Notes under the pieces: generated by a model
The model's database searches: none
Told to the model about the DNA's origin: nothing
Seen by the model: only the letters and a program-made list of their open reading frames with translations
Shown here: positions 1 to 11,123 of the stretch, one piece after another
How the letters are laid out: every line of letters starts with the position of its first letter
Position numbering within the stretch: position 1 is the stretch's first letter
Position numbers and translations under genes: made by a program
Assembly (NCBI GenBank): GCA_020073495.1
Contig: JAIQFD010000001.1
Span: 124,001-188,000 of the forward strand
DNA: 64,000 nt
Source of the DNA: Terriglobia bacterium
GTDB taxonomy: Bacteria > Acidobacteriota > Terriglobia > Terriglobales > Acidobacteriaceae
Direction: 5' to 3'

Positions 1-2
1 TG

Positions 3-578
3 GAGCGTGAATTCCACCGCCTGAGCCGCAAACTGCATCCCGACCTGTATGTGGGTGCGGGAGGACCGGAAGCCGAGTGGAGCCTGGAGAAGAGTTCCCA
101 GCTCAACGACGCCTACCGTACCCTGCGCGATCCCATCTCGAGGACGGCGTACCTGCTGAAGCTGGAAGGCGTGCAACTGGAGGAGCAGTCGAAAGCGGCG
201 ACGGACAAGGCGCGCGCCAGCGGCGAGGAAAAGAAGCAGGTGGTCCCGCCCGACCTGCTGGAGGAGGTCTTCGAGCTCAACATGCAACTCGAGGAGCTGC
301 GCGCGGGCAAGAAGATGGGCGAGGTGGAAGACAGCCTGAAAGGTGAACTCCAGCAGAAGAAGAACGACTTCGAGCAGAAGCTGGCGGCAACCGACGCCGA
401 ACTGAAGAAGCTTTGGACGGAGTGGGACGCTCTTCCCTTTCACAATCAGGCTGAGGGAAATGGCCAGGTCAGCGACCCGGAGCGGTTGCGCGTCCGCGAC
501 GCGATGGTCGCGCTGCTCAACCGGCGCAAGTACATCGCGAATCTCGTGCGCGACGTGAAGGCGGAGTTGGATTTGTAG
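3..578 (+). CDS. hscB: Fe-S co-chaperone HscB (5' partial)
   Basis: J-domain co-chaperone that delivers the IscU scaffold to HscA and stimulates its ATPase. The reading frame is already open at the window edge; the HPD motif of the J-domain (HPDLY) is encoded just after it, so only the extreme N-terminus is missing. It is followed by the co-chaperone motif NDAYRTLRDP and a Glu/Lys-rich helical C-terminal domain that ends in the expected helix pair. It lies 71 bases upstream of hscA, the usual isc order, and the rest of the operon (iscS, iscU) is presumably further left. The AT-rich spacer carries short near-palindromic AAATTACAAATTT-like words and no clear terminator. Confidence 0.9.
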   Translation, partial: EREFHRLSRKLHPDLYVGAGGPEAEWSLEKSSQLNDAYRTLRDPISRTAYLLKLEGVQLEEQSKAATDKARASGEEKKQVVPPDLLEEVFELNMQLEELRAGKKMGEVEDSLKGELQQKKNDFEQKLAATDAELKKLWTEWDALPFHNQAEGNGQVSDPERLRVRDAMVALLNRRKYIANLVRDVKAELDL

Positions 579-649
579 AGTTCGATTTGTAATTTGCAAA
601 GTAAGAGAGTCGGCCGGGAACTTTACAAATTACAAATTTGAAATTGCCA

Positions 650-2554
<1,905 letters not shown>

Positions 2555-2557
2555 GCT

Positions 2558-2971
2558 ATGGCAGAAGAGAAGTCGAGCAGCAGTACCGCGACCGTGGAAG
2601 AAAAGACCAACACCGTGTCCGTGACCTTCCTGCCGGAAGGCAAGACGGTGGAGTTCGAGCACGGCAAGCTGCCGTACAAGGACCATGGCAAGGAAGAATC
2701 GCTGCTGGATGTCGCGCTGAATCACGGCATCCATCTCGAACACGCGTGCGGGGGCAACTGCGCCTGCACCACCTGCCACGTGTGGGTGAAGGAAGGCGCG
2801 GACTGCCTCTCGGAGATGGACGATGACGAGGCCGACCGGCTCGACATGGCCGCCGACCTGCAGCTCAATTCGCGCCTGGGCTGCCAGGCGTGTGTGACCA
2901 AGCCGGGCAAGATCGTGGTCGAGATCCCCGCCTGGAACCGCAACTACGTCTCCGAGGGCGGAGACCACTGA
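2558..2971 (+). CDS. fdx: [2Fe-2S] ferredoxin of the Isc system
   Basis: Adrenodoxin-type ferredoxin that supplies electrons for cluster assembly. The four expected ligands are present as C64-x5-C70-x2-C73 and C109, with an additional Cys at 68 inside the loop (ACGGNCACTTC). At 137 aa it is longer than E. coli Fdx (111 aa) because of a polar, Ser/Thr/Lys-rich N-terminal extension of about 20 residues. The start follows hscA by three bases and has a good ribosome-binding site (AGGAAGG), so the two are co-translated. iscX follows 61 bases on. Confidence 0.93.
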   Translation: MAEEKSSSSTATVEEKTNTVSVTFLPEGKTVEFEHGKLPYKDHGKEESLLDVALNHGIHLEHACGGNCACTTCHVWVKEGADCLSEMDDDEADRLDMAADLQLNSRLGCQACVTKPGKIVVEIPAWNRNYVSEGGDH

Positions 2972-3032
2972 GGGCACGGCTGCAGCCGCGCTTACACCGG
3001 CTGCTGAGACGGCTGCCGCACCGGACAAAAGT

Positions 3033-3251
3033 ATGATGAACGATCTTCATTGGGATGACGCCGACGACATCGGCATTGTGCTGGCGGAAAAGTTCCCTGC
3101 TATCGATCCGCTCACCGTCCGCTTCACCGACCTGCACCGCTACGTCATCGAGCTGCCCGGCTTTGTCGATGATCCCAGGGCATCCAACGAGGGCAAGCTC
3201 GAGGCCATCCAGATGGCCTGGCACGAGGAGTGGAAAGACGCGCAGGAATAA
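3033..3251 (+). CDS. iscX: Fe-S assembly protein IscX
   Basis: Small acidic protein that binds iron and the IscS desulfurase and modulates cluster assembly. The 72-aa product matches the family pattern along its length: LHWDDADDIG at the start, DPLTVRFTDLH in the middle, and DDPRASNEGKLEAIQMAW at the end. There are two adjacent ATG codons (3033 and 3036); either could be used. It closes the hscB-hscA-fdx-iscX order seen in many Proteobacteria and confirms that the left edge is an isc operon. Confidence 0.92.
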   Translation: MMNDLHWDDADDIGIVLAEKFPAIDPLTVRFTDLHRYVIELPGFVDDPRASNEGKLEAIQMAWHEEWKDAQE

Positions 3252-3257
3252 GCGTCC

Positions 3258-3980
3258 ATGCCGCTAGCGACACCCACATCTTCCCTGCCCTTCATAGAAC
3301 CGGACCTGGCGCGGATCCCCGCGGGCTGGTTCCTGATGGGGAGCGACACCGGGCAGGACAATGAGCGGCCGGTCCATCGCGTCTGGCTGGACGCATTCGA
3401 ACTGGCTGCGCGGCAGGTCACGAACGCCGATTACGCACGCTACTTGGACGCGGCGAATGCGCCCGCGCCTCCGCACTGGAATGATCCATTGTTCTGCAAT
3501 CCCGAGCAGCCGGTCGTCGCCGTGTCCTGGTTCGAGGCCGTTGCGTACTGCAAGTGGCTGTCGCGCGTGACCGGCCGCAAGTGCCGCCTTCCAACGGAGG
3601 CGGAGTGGGAGCGCGCCGCGCGCGGCGGGGAGGATGGCAAGCAGTATCCCTGGGGCGATGAGCCGCCACAATCGCTGCCCGATTATGCGACCCGCTGGCT
3701 GACCGGCCCGGAACCGGTAGGACGTTACGCGCCCAACGCCTTCGGGCTTTACGACATCGGGGACAACGTCCACGAGTGGTGCAGCGACTGGTACGACGCC
3801 AACTATTACGCCGCGTCGCCGCAGCGCAATCCCAGCGGCCCCGCGGAGGGCACACGGCGCGCCTCGCGCGGAGGCTCATGGCGGCATCACGTAAAGGTGG
3901 CGCGCTGCGCCGCGCGCTCCAGCATCCCGCCGCATTTCCAGTACGCGGACTACGGCTTCCGCGTGGCTTGCGGCAAGTAG
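3258..3980 (+). CDS. SUMF1/FGE-fold protein (no FGE cysteine pair)
   Basis: Formylglycine-generating-enzyme-like (SUMF1) domain over nearly the whole 240 residues: IPAGWFLMGSD near the N-terminus, RQVTNADYARYL, the core RLPTEAEWERAARGG, YPWGDE, NVHEWCSDWYD and the end RGGSWRHHVKVARCAARS. The family includes oxidases that convert sulfatase Cys to formylglycine, but also many proteins of unknown role. Genuine FGEs carry two reactive Cys in the segment after RGGS; here only one Cys remains there, so sulfatase activation is doubtful. There is no signal peptide and no sulfatase gene nearby. It starts 6 bases after iscX and is probably co-transcribed with the isc genes. Confidence 0.75.
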   Translation: MPLATPTSSLPFIEPDLARIPAGWFLMGSDTGQDNERPVHRVWLDAFELAARQVTNADYARYLDAANAPAPPHWNDPLFCNPEQPVVAVSWFEAVAYCKWLSRVTGRKCRLPTEAEWERAARGGEDGKQYPWGDEPPQSLPDYATRWLTGPEPVGRYAPNAFGLYDIGDNVHEWCSDWYDANYYAASPQRNPSGPAEGTRRASRGGSWRHHVKVARCAARSSIPPHFQYADYGFRVACGK

Positions 3981-4086
3981 AGCGGGGATTCCGCCACCGA
4001 AGGCGCGTGTGACCGCCGTCACAGCTTTGTGTTCAGCCGGCTACTAGCTTTGCTGGTAGCGGAGAGTTCAAAAAGGAAGCCACGCA

Positions 4087-5051
<965 letters not shown>

Positions 5052-5055
<4 letters not shown>

Positions 5056-5720
5056 TCAGATTTTTCAGAGCGGTGCGCGAAGACATCGCTTCGGTGTTCG
5101 AGCGCGACCCGGCGGCACGCTCCTACTTCGAAGTGCTCACCTGCTACCCGGGCCTGTATTCGCTCTGGTCACATCACCTGGAGCATTGGCTGTGGGCCCA
5201 CGGGCTGCGCTGGATGGCCCGCTTCCTGTCGCAGGTCTCGCGCTTCTGGACCGGCATCGAGATCCATCCTGGCGCGGTGATCGGCCGGCGAGTCTTCATC
5301 GATCACGGCATGGGCGTCGTGATCGGGGAAACCACCATCGTCGGCGACGACGTCACCCTCTACCAGGGCGTGACCCTGGGCGGCACCGGCAAGGAGAAAG
5401 GCAAGCGCCATCCCACGCTGCTGAACAACGTGATGGTGGGCGCGGGCGCGCGCATCCTGGGAAACATCACGGTGGGCGAGAACTGCCGCGTGGGCGCGGG
5501 CTCTGTGGTGCTGCGCGACGTACCGGACAACTCGACTGTCGTCGGTGTGCCGGCGCACGTGGTGCTGCGCGACGGCAAGCGCGTGGTGATCAACGATCCC
5601 AAGCAGGTGGATGATCCGGTCGACACCGAGATCCAGGAACTGATGCGGGATGTCCGCGAACTGAAAGAGAAGATGCGTGAGCTCACCGCCGAGACCGCCG
5701 CGCGCGACCGCAAGCCTTGA
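5052..5720 (+). CDS. cysE: Serine O-acetyltransferase
   Basis: Acetylates serine with acetyl-CoA to make O-acetylserine, the committed step to cysteine. The N-terminal helical part is short ([21 protein letters not shown]), as in the truncated SAT subfamily, and is followed by a left-handed beta-helix of hexapeptide repeats ([45 protein letters not shown]). A charged helix of about 35 residues follows the repeats and might hold the C-terminal tail that docks in CysK. It overlaps cysK by four bases and meets efp tail-to-tail: the stop codons form the palindrome TGATCA. Confidence 0.93.
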
Positions 5721-6299
5721 TCAGGCGCCCTTCTTGCGCTCCAACCGCACGCGCTCGACGTAGCGGCCGCTCTCGACGTCCACGCGAACCAGCTCGCCCG
5801 GCCCGATGAACAGCGGGACATTGAGCTTCATCCCGTTCTCGAGCGTGGCTTCCTTCCACGCGCTGTCATTGCCGGCGTGCAGCGGCGGAGCGGTGTCGGC
5901 AACGTGGATCTCCACCACGTCGGGCAACACCAGGCTGATCGGACGCCCGTCGAAAAACTCAACCGGCACCTTCGTGCCTTCCTGGAGAAAGAGTTCACCG
6001 GGGCCGAGCGCGGTGCGCGGCACCTCGACCTGCTCGAAGTTCACCGGGTTCATGAAGTGGCAATTGTCGTCGTCGCGGTAAAGGAACTCCATGGTCTGGC
6101 GCTCGACTTGCAGTTCCTCGATGCGCACCTCGGGCCGGAAATGCGGCTCCCACATGCGGCCGCTCTCCACGTTGCGCAGCTTGGTCTTGACCACGCCGCC
6201 GAGTTGGCCGCCGCCCGCCTTGGACTCGACCTCGAGCACCTTGTAGACCTGGCCCTCGATCCGGACCGCCATGCCTGCCCTGAGCTGCGATGCGATCAT
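5721..6299 (-). CDS. efp: Elongation factor P paralogue
   Basis: Three-domain EF-P protein (192 aa) that should bind the ribosome between P and E sites and relieve stalling. It shows the KOW-like start (QLRAGM, TKLRNVESG), the middle OB domain (EFLYRDDDNCHFMN) and the end domain (VPLFIGPGELVRVDVESG). The loop that carries the modified Lys34 in E. coli reads K-A-G-G-G-Q here, so the tip residue is Gly and the loop is about two residues longer; no Lys or Arg sits at the tip. This suggests a divergent paralogue, with a canonical EF-P likely elsewhere. I chose ATG 6299 because GGGAGG lies 5 bases upstream; GTG 6305 overlaps that site. Confidence 0.85.
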   Translation of the reverse strand: MIASQLRAGMAVRIEGQVYKVLEVESKAGGGQLGGVVKTKLRNVESGRMWEPHFRPEVRIEELQVERQTMEFLYRDDDNCHFMNPVNFEQVEVPRTALGPGELFLQEGTKVPVEFFDGRPISLVLPDVVEIHVADTAPPLHAGNDSAWKEATLENGMKLNVPLFIGPGELVRVDVESGRYVERVRLERKKGA

Positions 6300-6381
6300 G
6301 CGCACCTCCCGGACGGAACTATCGGGAAACGAATTCTAGCGCAAACCGGCGGCGAGAGACGGTGACGGGAGGGAAGCACCT

Positions 6382-7518
6382 TCAGCCGTGGGTCGCCGGC
6401 TTCGCCGTGCGACGCAGCCATGCCCCGATCTCGATCCCGCGCTCCTTCATCTGCGTGCGCACCCGCGAGAGCACCAACATGGCGAGAACAATGGTCAGCA
6501 ATCCGAGCGATGCCGCGCCGATGCCTACCGCGCGCTTGGGAAGGATGGAGAGCCTTCCGTACACGAACTCGATGTGGACCCAGTACACCAGCAGCGAGGT
6601 CTGCCCAAGTTGGATGAGGGGGCTGAAACTCCACTGCCCCGCGCCCCAGCGGCACCAGGCATAGCTGCCGCACAGGATGATCAGCAGCACGCCCACACGG
6701 ATGAGATAAAAGCTGGGGCTGGTGTGCCAGAAGTCGTAGACGGCGTAAGCCCTCTGAGGCTGCGCGTCGAGCCAGCGCGCGAACAGGATGAGGCCAGCAC
6801 CTCCGGCACCGAACAGGGCAAACATGGCGGCTTCGCGCCGCTTCACCCATTCGCTGAAGAGGACGAATCCGATCGCCAGCCCCGCGAAGGCGAACGCCGC
6901 CCAGGGAAAGATGGGGAAAAGCCAGGACTGCGGTTCCTTCAGGTTGTGCACGCCGTTGATGTAAGACTCCACCGGCCAGGGCAGCCAGCGGGGGCGCCAC
7001 GTGGTCCACAACGGCGGAGTCATTGCGGAGATGGCCAGCGCCACGGCCACGGCGGCGCCGGCCGTGACCCAACGGGCCCTTCCTTCGCCCCCGGCCGCGG
7101 TCAGACGGCATAGCCCACCCATCAGCATCATGGACATCCCGATCGTGTTCAGGATGTCCACGCGCAGCAGGTCGGTCCACGGCGCCCAGGGGAAGGAGAT
7201 CAGGTACTCCTGCAGGCGGAACAGAAGTCCAAGAGCAAAGATCTCCGCCCCGCGGAGAATGGTGGTGCGGGCGATCTCGCCGGCGGCGACGCCCTTCTGC
7301 CTCAACTTGCCGGTCACCAGCGCGAACGAGATGCCGGCCAGAAACAGAAACAGCGGCGCGGGCAGCGTCCCACCCAGTTGCGACCACATGAAGAAAGTGG
7401 ATTTGCGAGCAGCGCCGCCCAGCCAGGAGTCGTAGGCGTGGGTCTGGAACATGAGCACGCAGGCGAGCCCGCGCATCCAGTCGATGTACGCCAGCCGCGC
7501 CCGCGTCGCTGTTGCCAT
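6382..7518 (-). CDS. DUF1624 / HGSNAT-like membrane acyltransferase
   Basis: Polytopic membrane protein of 378 aa with about 10 hydrophobic segments. The opening YIDWMRGLACVLMFQTH, then FLFLAGISFAL and RVDILNTIG, are hallmarks of the DUF1624 / heparan-alpha-glucosaminide N-acetyltransferase catalytic family, which moves acetyl groups across a membrane onto amino sugars; several bacterial members are uncharacterised. The conserved His after the first helix (FQTHAYD) would be the candidate acetyl-carrying residue. It lies upstream of efp with an 82-base gap on the same strand. Substrate unknown; cell-envelope sugar acetylation is the simplest idea. Confidence 0.75.
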   Translation of the reverse strand: MATATRARLAYIDWMRGLACVLMFQTHAYDSWLGGAARKSTFFMWSQLGGTLPAPLFLFLAGISFALVTGKLRQKGVAAGEIARTTILRGAEIFALGLLFRLQEYLISFPWAPWTDLLRVDILNTIGMSMMLMGGLCRLTAAGGEGRARWVTAGAAVAVALAISAMTPPLWTTWRPRWLPWPVESYINGVHNLKEPQSWLFPIFPWAAFAFAGLAIGFVLFSEWVKRREAAMFALFGAGGAGLILFARWLDAQPQRAYAVYDFWHTSPSFYLIRVGVLLIILCGSYAWCRWGAGQWSFSPLIQLGQTSLLVYWVHIEFVYGRLSILPKRAVGIGAASLGLLTIVLAMLVLSRVRTQMKERGIEIGAWLRRTAKPATHG

Positions 7519-7621
7519 GGAAGAAGGGCTAGCCTAGCGCGACCTCTCCGGCCTGCGCCACACAAAACCGGCCTCCGGGCTACAATGCTCGGCGTCTTTG
7601 GTGAGCGAGGGCCACCAGTCC

Positions 7622-8779
7622 ATGCACGCTGCGGACGTCGTCATCATCGGGGGAGGGATCGTCGGCGCCAGCATCGCCTACCACTTGACCTCGGCCGGTT
7701 GCCGTAACGTGCTCATCGTCGAGCGCGAGACTCACCAGGGCAAGGGCTCGACCGGCAAGAGCATGGGCGGAGTGCGAGCGCAGTTCTCCACGCCGGTCAA
7801 CATCCGCATGTCGCTGTACTCGATCCCTTTCTACGCCTCGTTCGAGGAACGCATGGGACATCCCTCCGGCTATCGTCCGCAGGGGTATCTCTTCTGCGCC
7901 ACCAACGACGCGCAGATGAACTACCTGCGCACGAACTATCAGAAGCAGGTCGAGCTGGGATTGAAAGGCGTGCGCCTAGTCTCGGCTGACGACGTCCGCG
8001 GCCTGTATCCGCAGCTCCGCGCCGACGACATCGTGGGCGGAAGCTTCTGCGAGACCGACGGCTTCGTCGATCCCTACAGCGCGATGGTCGGCTTCACCCA
8101 GCGTGCGCAGGAACAGGGCGCGCAGGTCTGGCGCGATGCCGAGGTCACCGGCATCGCGCTCGACGAGATAGGAATCTGCGCCGTGGACACGACGCGCGAG
8201 CGCGTCTCCACCCGCGTGGTGGTGAATGCCGCCGGCGCGTGGGCCGCCGGGGTCGCGAAACTTGCGGGCGTGGACTTGCCGGTCGAGCCGCTGCGCCGCA
8301 TGCTGGTGCCCACCGAACCGTTCGCCGACTTCCCGCACTCCGCGCCGATGATCATTGACATGTCGAACGGCTTCCACTTCCGCCCCGAGGCGCTCGGCTT
8401 CCTGCTCGCGTGGGCCGATCCGGAGGAAACTCCGGGCTACAAATTCGACTTCGAGCCGGCGTTCATCGAGAAGGTGCTGACCCGCGCCGCCAGCCGCGTG
8501 CCCATCTTCGAGAATCTCGCGGTCAACCCCAAGCGCGCGTGGGCGGGGCTCTATGAGATGACCCCCGACCATCATCCCATCCTCGGGCCGGTGCCCGACG
8601 TGCCCGGGCTCTTCCTGGCCAACGGTTTCAGCGGACACGGAGTGATGCACGCGCCGGCAACGGGAAAGGTCGTTTCCGACCTCATCCTTCACCGCAAAAC
8701 CGACCTGATCGATGCCGAGTTGCTGTCCTACCGGCGCTTCGCCGAGAACCGTCTGATCCACGAGTCCGCGGTGCTCTAG
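7622..8779 (+). CDS. FAD-dependent oxidoreductase (DAO / sarcosine oxidase-like)
   Basis: Flavoprotein of the D-amino-acid-oxidase superfamily. The Rossmann motif VVIIGGGIVGASIAYHL follows the start, then the second FAD-contact strand LIVERE; the C-terminal FAD region reads GLFLANGFSGHGVMHAPATGK, as in sarcosine oxidase beta and dimethylglycine dehydrogenases. The substrate is probably a secondary amine or an amino acid. I chose ATG 7622, preceded by GCGAGGG at 10 bases; TTG 7598 and GTG 7601 lie upstream in frame. A TACAAT box near 7580 could be its -10. The amidase gene begins three bases after its stop, so the pair forms an operon. Confidence 0.85.
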   Translation: MHAADVVIIGGGIVGASIAYHLTSAGCRNVLIVERETHQGKGSTGKSMGGVRAQFSTPVNIRMSLYSIPFYASFEERMGHPSGYRPQGYLFCATNDAQMNYLRTNYQKQVELGLKGVRLVSADDVRGLYPQLRADDIVGGSFCETDGFVDPYSAMVGFTQRAQEQGAQVWRDAEVTGIALDEIGICAVDTTRERVSTRVVVNAAGAWAAGVAKLAGVDLPVEPLRRMLVPTEPFADFPHSAPMIIDMSNGFHFRPEALGFLLAWADPEETPGYKFDFEPAFIEKVLTRAASRVPIFENLAVNPKRAWAGLYEMTPDHHPILGPVPDVPGLFLANGFSGHGVMHAPATGKVVSDLILHRKTDLIDAELLSYRRFAENRLIHESAVL

Positions 8780-8782
8780 CCC

Positions 8783-10180
8783 ATGGCGTCTCGTTCAACT
8801 GAGGAATTGATCTCGCTGTCGCTCAGTGAAGCCGCCGAATTGGTCCGCGACAAGAAGATTTCGCCGGTCGAGCTCACACGCGCCTGCCTGGAGCGGATCG
8901 AGGCAGCCAATCCCGAGCTGAACGCGTTCATCACGGTAACCGCAGAATCGGCATTGCAACAGGCGCGGGCCGCGGAAGACGAGATCCAGGGCGGACACTG
9001 GCGCGGGCCGCTGCACGGCATTCCGATCTCGCTCAAGGACCTGATCGACACCGCCGGCGTGCGCACCACCGCCGCCAGCGCGCTCTACCGCGATCGTGTG
9101 CCGGAGGAAGATGCCGAGGTCGTTCGCCGCCTGCGCGCCGCAGGCGCCATCGTGCTCGGCAAGACGAACCTGCACGAGTTCGCTTACGGCGGCAGCGGTC
9201 TTATCAGCCACTTCGGTCCCGCGCGCAATCCCTGGGACCCGGAGCGGATCACAGGCGGGTCATCGTCGGGCTCGGCGGCCGCCGTGGCTGCAGGCCTGTG
9301 CTTCGCTTCTATCGGCAGCGACACCGCCGGATCGGTCCGCCTGCCCGCCGCTTATTGCGGGATCGTCGGCATCAAGCCCAGCTACGGCCTGGTGCCGCTG
9401 CGCGGTGTCATCCCGCTGTCCTGGTCATACGACCACGTTGGGCCGCTCGCGCGTTCGGTTCGCGACGCCGCCATCGTGCTGCGCGCCGTCGCGGGCTACG
9501 ATCCGCTCGACATCACCTCGCGCAAGTTCCTCGCCGAGGACTATGCCGCCGCTCTGGATCGCATGCCCGAACCGATGACGATCGGGATTGCGTCGGATTT
9601 TTTCTTCTCCGATCTCCAGCGCGACATCGAAGCGCGCGTGAAAGAAGCTGTGCACCTGCTCCTGCAATTCGGCGACCTGCGGGAGGTGCGCGTTCCGGTG
9701 GACCGCGACCGCACCGTCGCTTCCGCCGAGACCTTTGCCTATCACGCCGAGCACGTGGCGCGCTCGCCCGAGCTCTACGACCCGGAGACGCTGCGGCGAA
9801 TCCGCACCGGCGCCGAGGTCACCGCCACCGCATATATCCAGAAGCGGCAGGAACTCGATAGCCTGCGGCGCCGCGCTCCGGAACTATTCAAAGATGCGGA
9901 CGTGATCGTGACTCCCACGGTACCCATCGCTCCGCCTGCGATCTCAGAGCTGGTGGCGGAACCCACGCGGCTCCGTCCAAGCGAGCTGCTGATGTTGCGC
10001 AACACGCGCCCCTTCAACGTGCTCGGCTTACCCGCGATCTCCGTTCCCTGCGGCTTCACCTCGGACGGCCTGCCCGTCGGATTGCAGATCGCAGGGCCGC
10101 CCGGCAGCGAATCCGCGGTCCTGCGCCTCGCATACTTCTACGAGCAGACCGCCCCCTGGCGTCTGCAACACCCGCGCTGA
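8783..10180 (+). CDS. Amidase (amidase-signature family)
   Basis: Amidase-signature hydrolase of 465 aa. The Ser-cisSer-Lys triad can be placed as K85 (SLKDLIDTAG), S160 (GGSSSGSAAA) and S184 (GSDTAGSVRLPA), with the same spacing as in GatA. It resembles GatA broadly, but no gatB or gatC is adjacent and it is paired with an oxidoreductase, so a catabolic amidase (amino acid amide, allophanate-like or similar) is more likely than the tRNA amidotransferase subunit. The exact substrate cannot be read from sequence. Confidence 0.85.
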   Translation: MASRSTEELISLSLSEAAELVRDKKISPVELTRACLERIEAANPELNAFITVTAESALQQARAAEDEIQGGHWRGPLHGIPISLKDLIDTAGVRTTAASALYRDRVPEEDAEVVRRLRAAGAIVLGKTNLHEFAYGGSGLISHFGPARNPWDPERITGGSSSGSAAAVAAGLCFASIGSDTAGSVRLPAAYCGIVGIKPSYGLVPLRGVIPLSWSYDHVGPLARSVRDAAIVLRAVAGYDPLDITSRKFLAEDYAAALDRMPEPMTIGIASDFFFSDLQRDIEARVKEAVHLLLQFGDLREVRVPVDRDRTVASAETFAYHAEHVARSPELYDPETLRRIRTGAEVTATAYIQKRQELDSLRRRAPELFKDADVIVTPTVPIAPPAISELVAEPTRLRPSELLMLRNTRPFNVLGLPAISVPCGFTSDGLPVGLQIAGPPGSESAVLRLAYFYEQTAPWRLQHPR

Positions 10181-10201
10181 ACCCCGCACAAGGAGGTACC
10201 G

Positions 10202-10267
10202 ATGGATAGGGCACTCCTTCCTGGTCACTGCGAAAAGACAGTACCCAGAGCTATACTCCGCGCCTGA
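10202..10267 (+). CDS. Possible 21-aa mini-ORF with consensus SD
   Basis: A very short frame starting MDRALLPGHC sits 21 bases after the amidase stop, behind a perfect AAGGAGGT ribosome-binding site. No hydrophobic segment or known motif is visible. Its 3' part overlaps a likely -10 box (TATACT, about 10252-10257) for the next gene, which argues that it could be a leader peptide or a leftover of a longer gene rather than a functional protein. Confidence 0.2.
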   Translation: MDRALLPGHCEKTVPRAILRA

Positions 10268-10293
10268 AATGCAGAAAGGTGGGCCACCCGCCC

Positions 10294-10602
10294 ATGAATC
10301 TATCCCATCTTGCTCTCATCTTGTGTCTCGCAGGAATTATGATTGGTAACGTGCTGCACTTGTGGATTGTCGCGAGATTGAAAGGCGCCAATATTTCAGC
10401 GAGATACTTCGGAACCATCCTTGACGCTTCCAAAGCGCATCGTGACTATGCAAAGCTTGCGCGCACTTTTGATTGGCACCTATGGCCGTTGTACGTGTTG
10501 CAGGTAGCTGGCTACGGTGGGCTCTTAGGAGCAGTGGTCGTTCTAGTGTCGGACCGCTCATTACTTGACGAGATTCGACGCTGGGTGGAGCAGTTGAGGT
10601 AA
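10294..10602 (+). CDS. Small membrane protein, unknown
   Basis: A 102-aa protein with two clear hydrophobic segments (about residues 4-24, ALILCLAGIMIGNVLHLWIV, and about 67-87), joined by a charged loop with a His-Arg-Asp-Tyr cluster. I do not recognise the family. ATG 10294 is preceded only by a weak ribosome-binding site, while GTG 10279 has GAAAGG next to it, so the start is uncertain. A -10-like TATACT lies about 40 bases upstream, suggesting its own transcript. Confidence 0.55.
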   Translation: MNLSHLALILCLAGIMIGNVLHLWIVARLKGANISARYFGTILDASKAHRDYAKLARTFDWHLWPLYVLQVAGYGGLLGAVVVLVSDRSLLDEIRRWVEQLR

Positions 10603-10647
10603 GCCGCGTTCGGTAGAATGTCCACTCCCAAGGAGGACGCTACTAGC

Positions 10648-11007
10648 ATGCCTCTGCTCATCGAGCACCCCACGCAGATCACTTCCGCCGACACCAAGCC
10701 GAAGATCATCCAGGAATTCGTCGGACGCGTGAACTCGAAGACGTCCGTCCTGAGTGTGGCCCATATGCGCAGCCCTTCCGGCTGGGAAGAACCCGGCCAG
10801 ACGCCCGAGTTCGACGAATACACGGTGGTGCTGCATGGCACATTGCGCGTGCGACACAAGGAAGGCGCCCTGGACGTAAGCGCGGGGCAGGCTGTCATCG
10901 CTCATCGCGGCGAGTGGGTGCAGTACTCCACGCCGGACGGCGCTGAGTACATCGCCATCTGCCTGCCGGCGTTCTCGCCCGACACCGTCCACCGCGACGG
11001 CCACTGA
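10648..11007 (+). CDS. Cupin-domain protein
   Basis: Single cupin barrel, 120 aa. The motif region PEFDEYTVVLHGTLRVRH and AGQAVIAHRGEWVQYSTP matches the two cupin signatures, although the metal-binding His set is reduced: motif 1 keeps Glu but lacks the usual HxH pair. The start at 10648 is fixed by AAGGAGGA ten bases upstream; the earlier in-frame ATG at 10618 lies before that site. Function unknown; single-domain cupins often bind a small acid or sugar. It is 116 bases upstream of asnB on the same strand. Confidence 0.75.
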   Translation: MPLLIEHPTQITSADTKPKIIQEFVGRVNSKTSVLSVAHMRSPSGWEEPGQTPEFDEYTVVLHGTLRVRHKEGALDVSAGQAVIAHRGEWVQYSTPDGAEYIAICLPAFSPDTVHRDGH

Positions 11008-11123
11008 CCATCAGCGGCTGCGCCTTGTGGTAGAGTTTTCAGCGAAGGCAGAAACGAGCGTTTCTCGGCGCTTGCGCGCGCCCCGACCACCCGATTCCGC
11101 GGCGCAGGGGAAAGAGTACCGAT

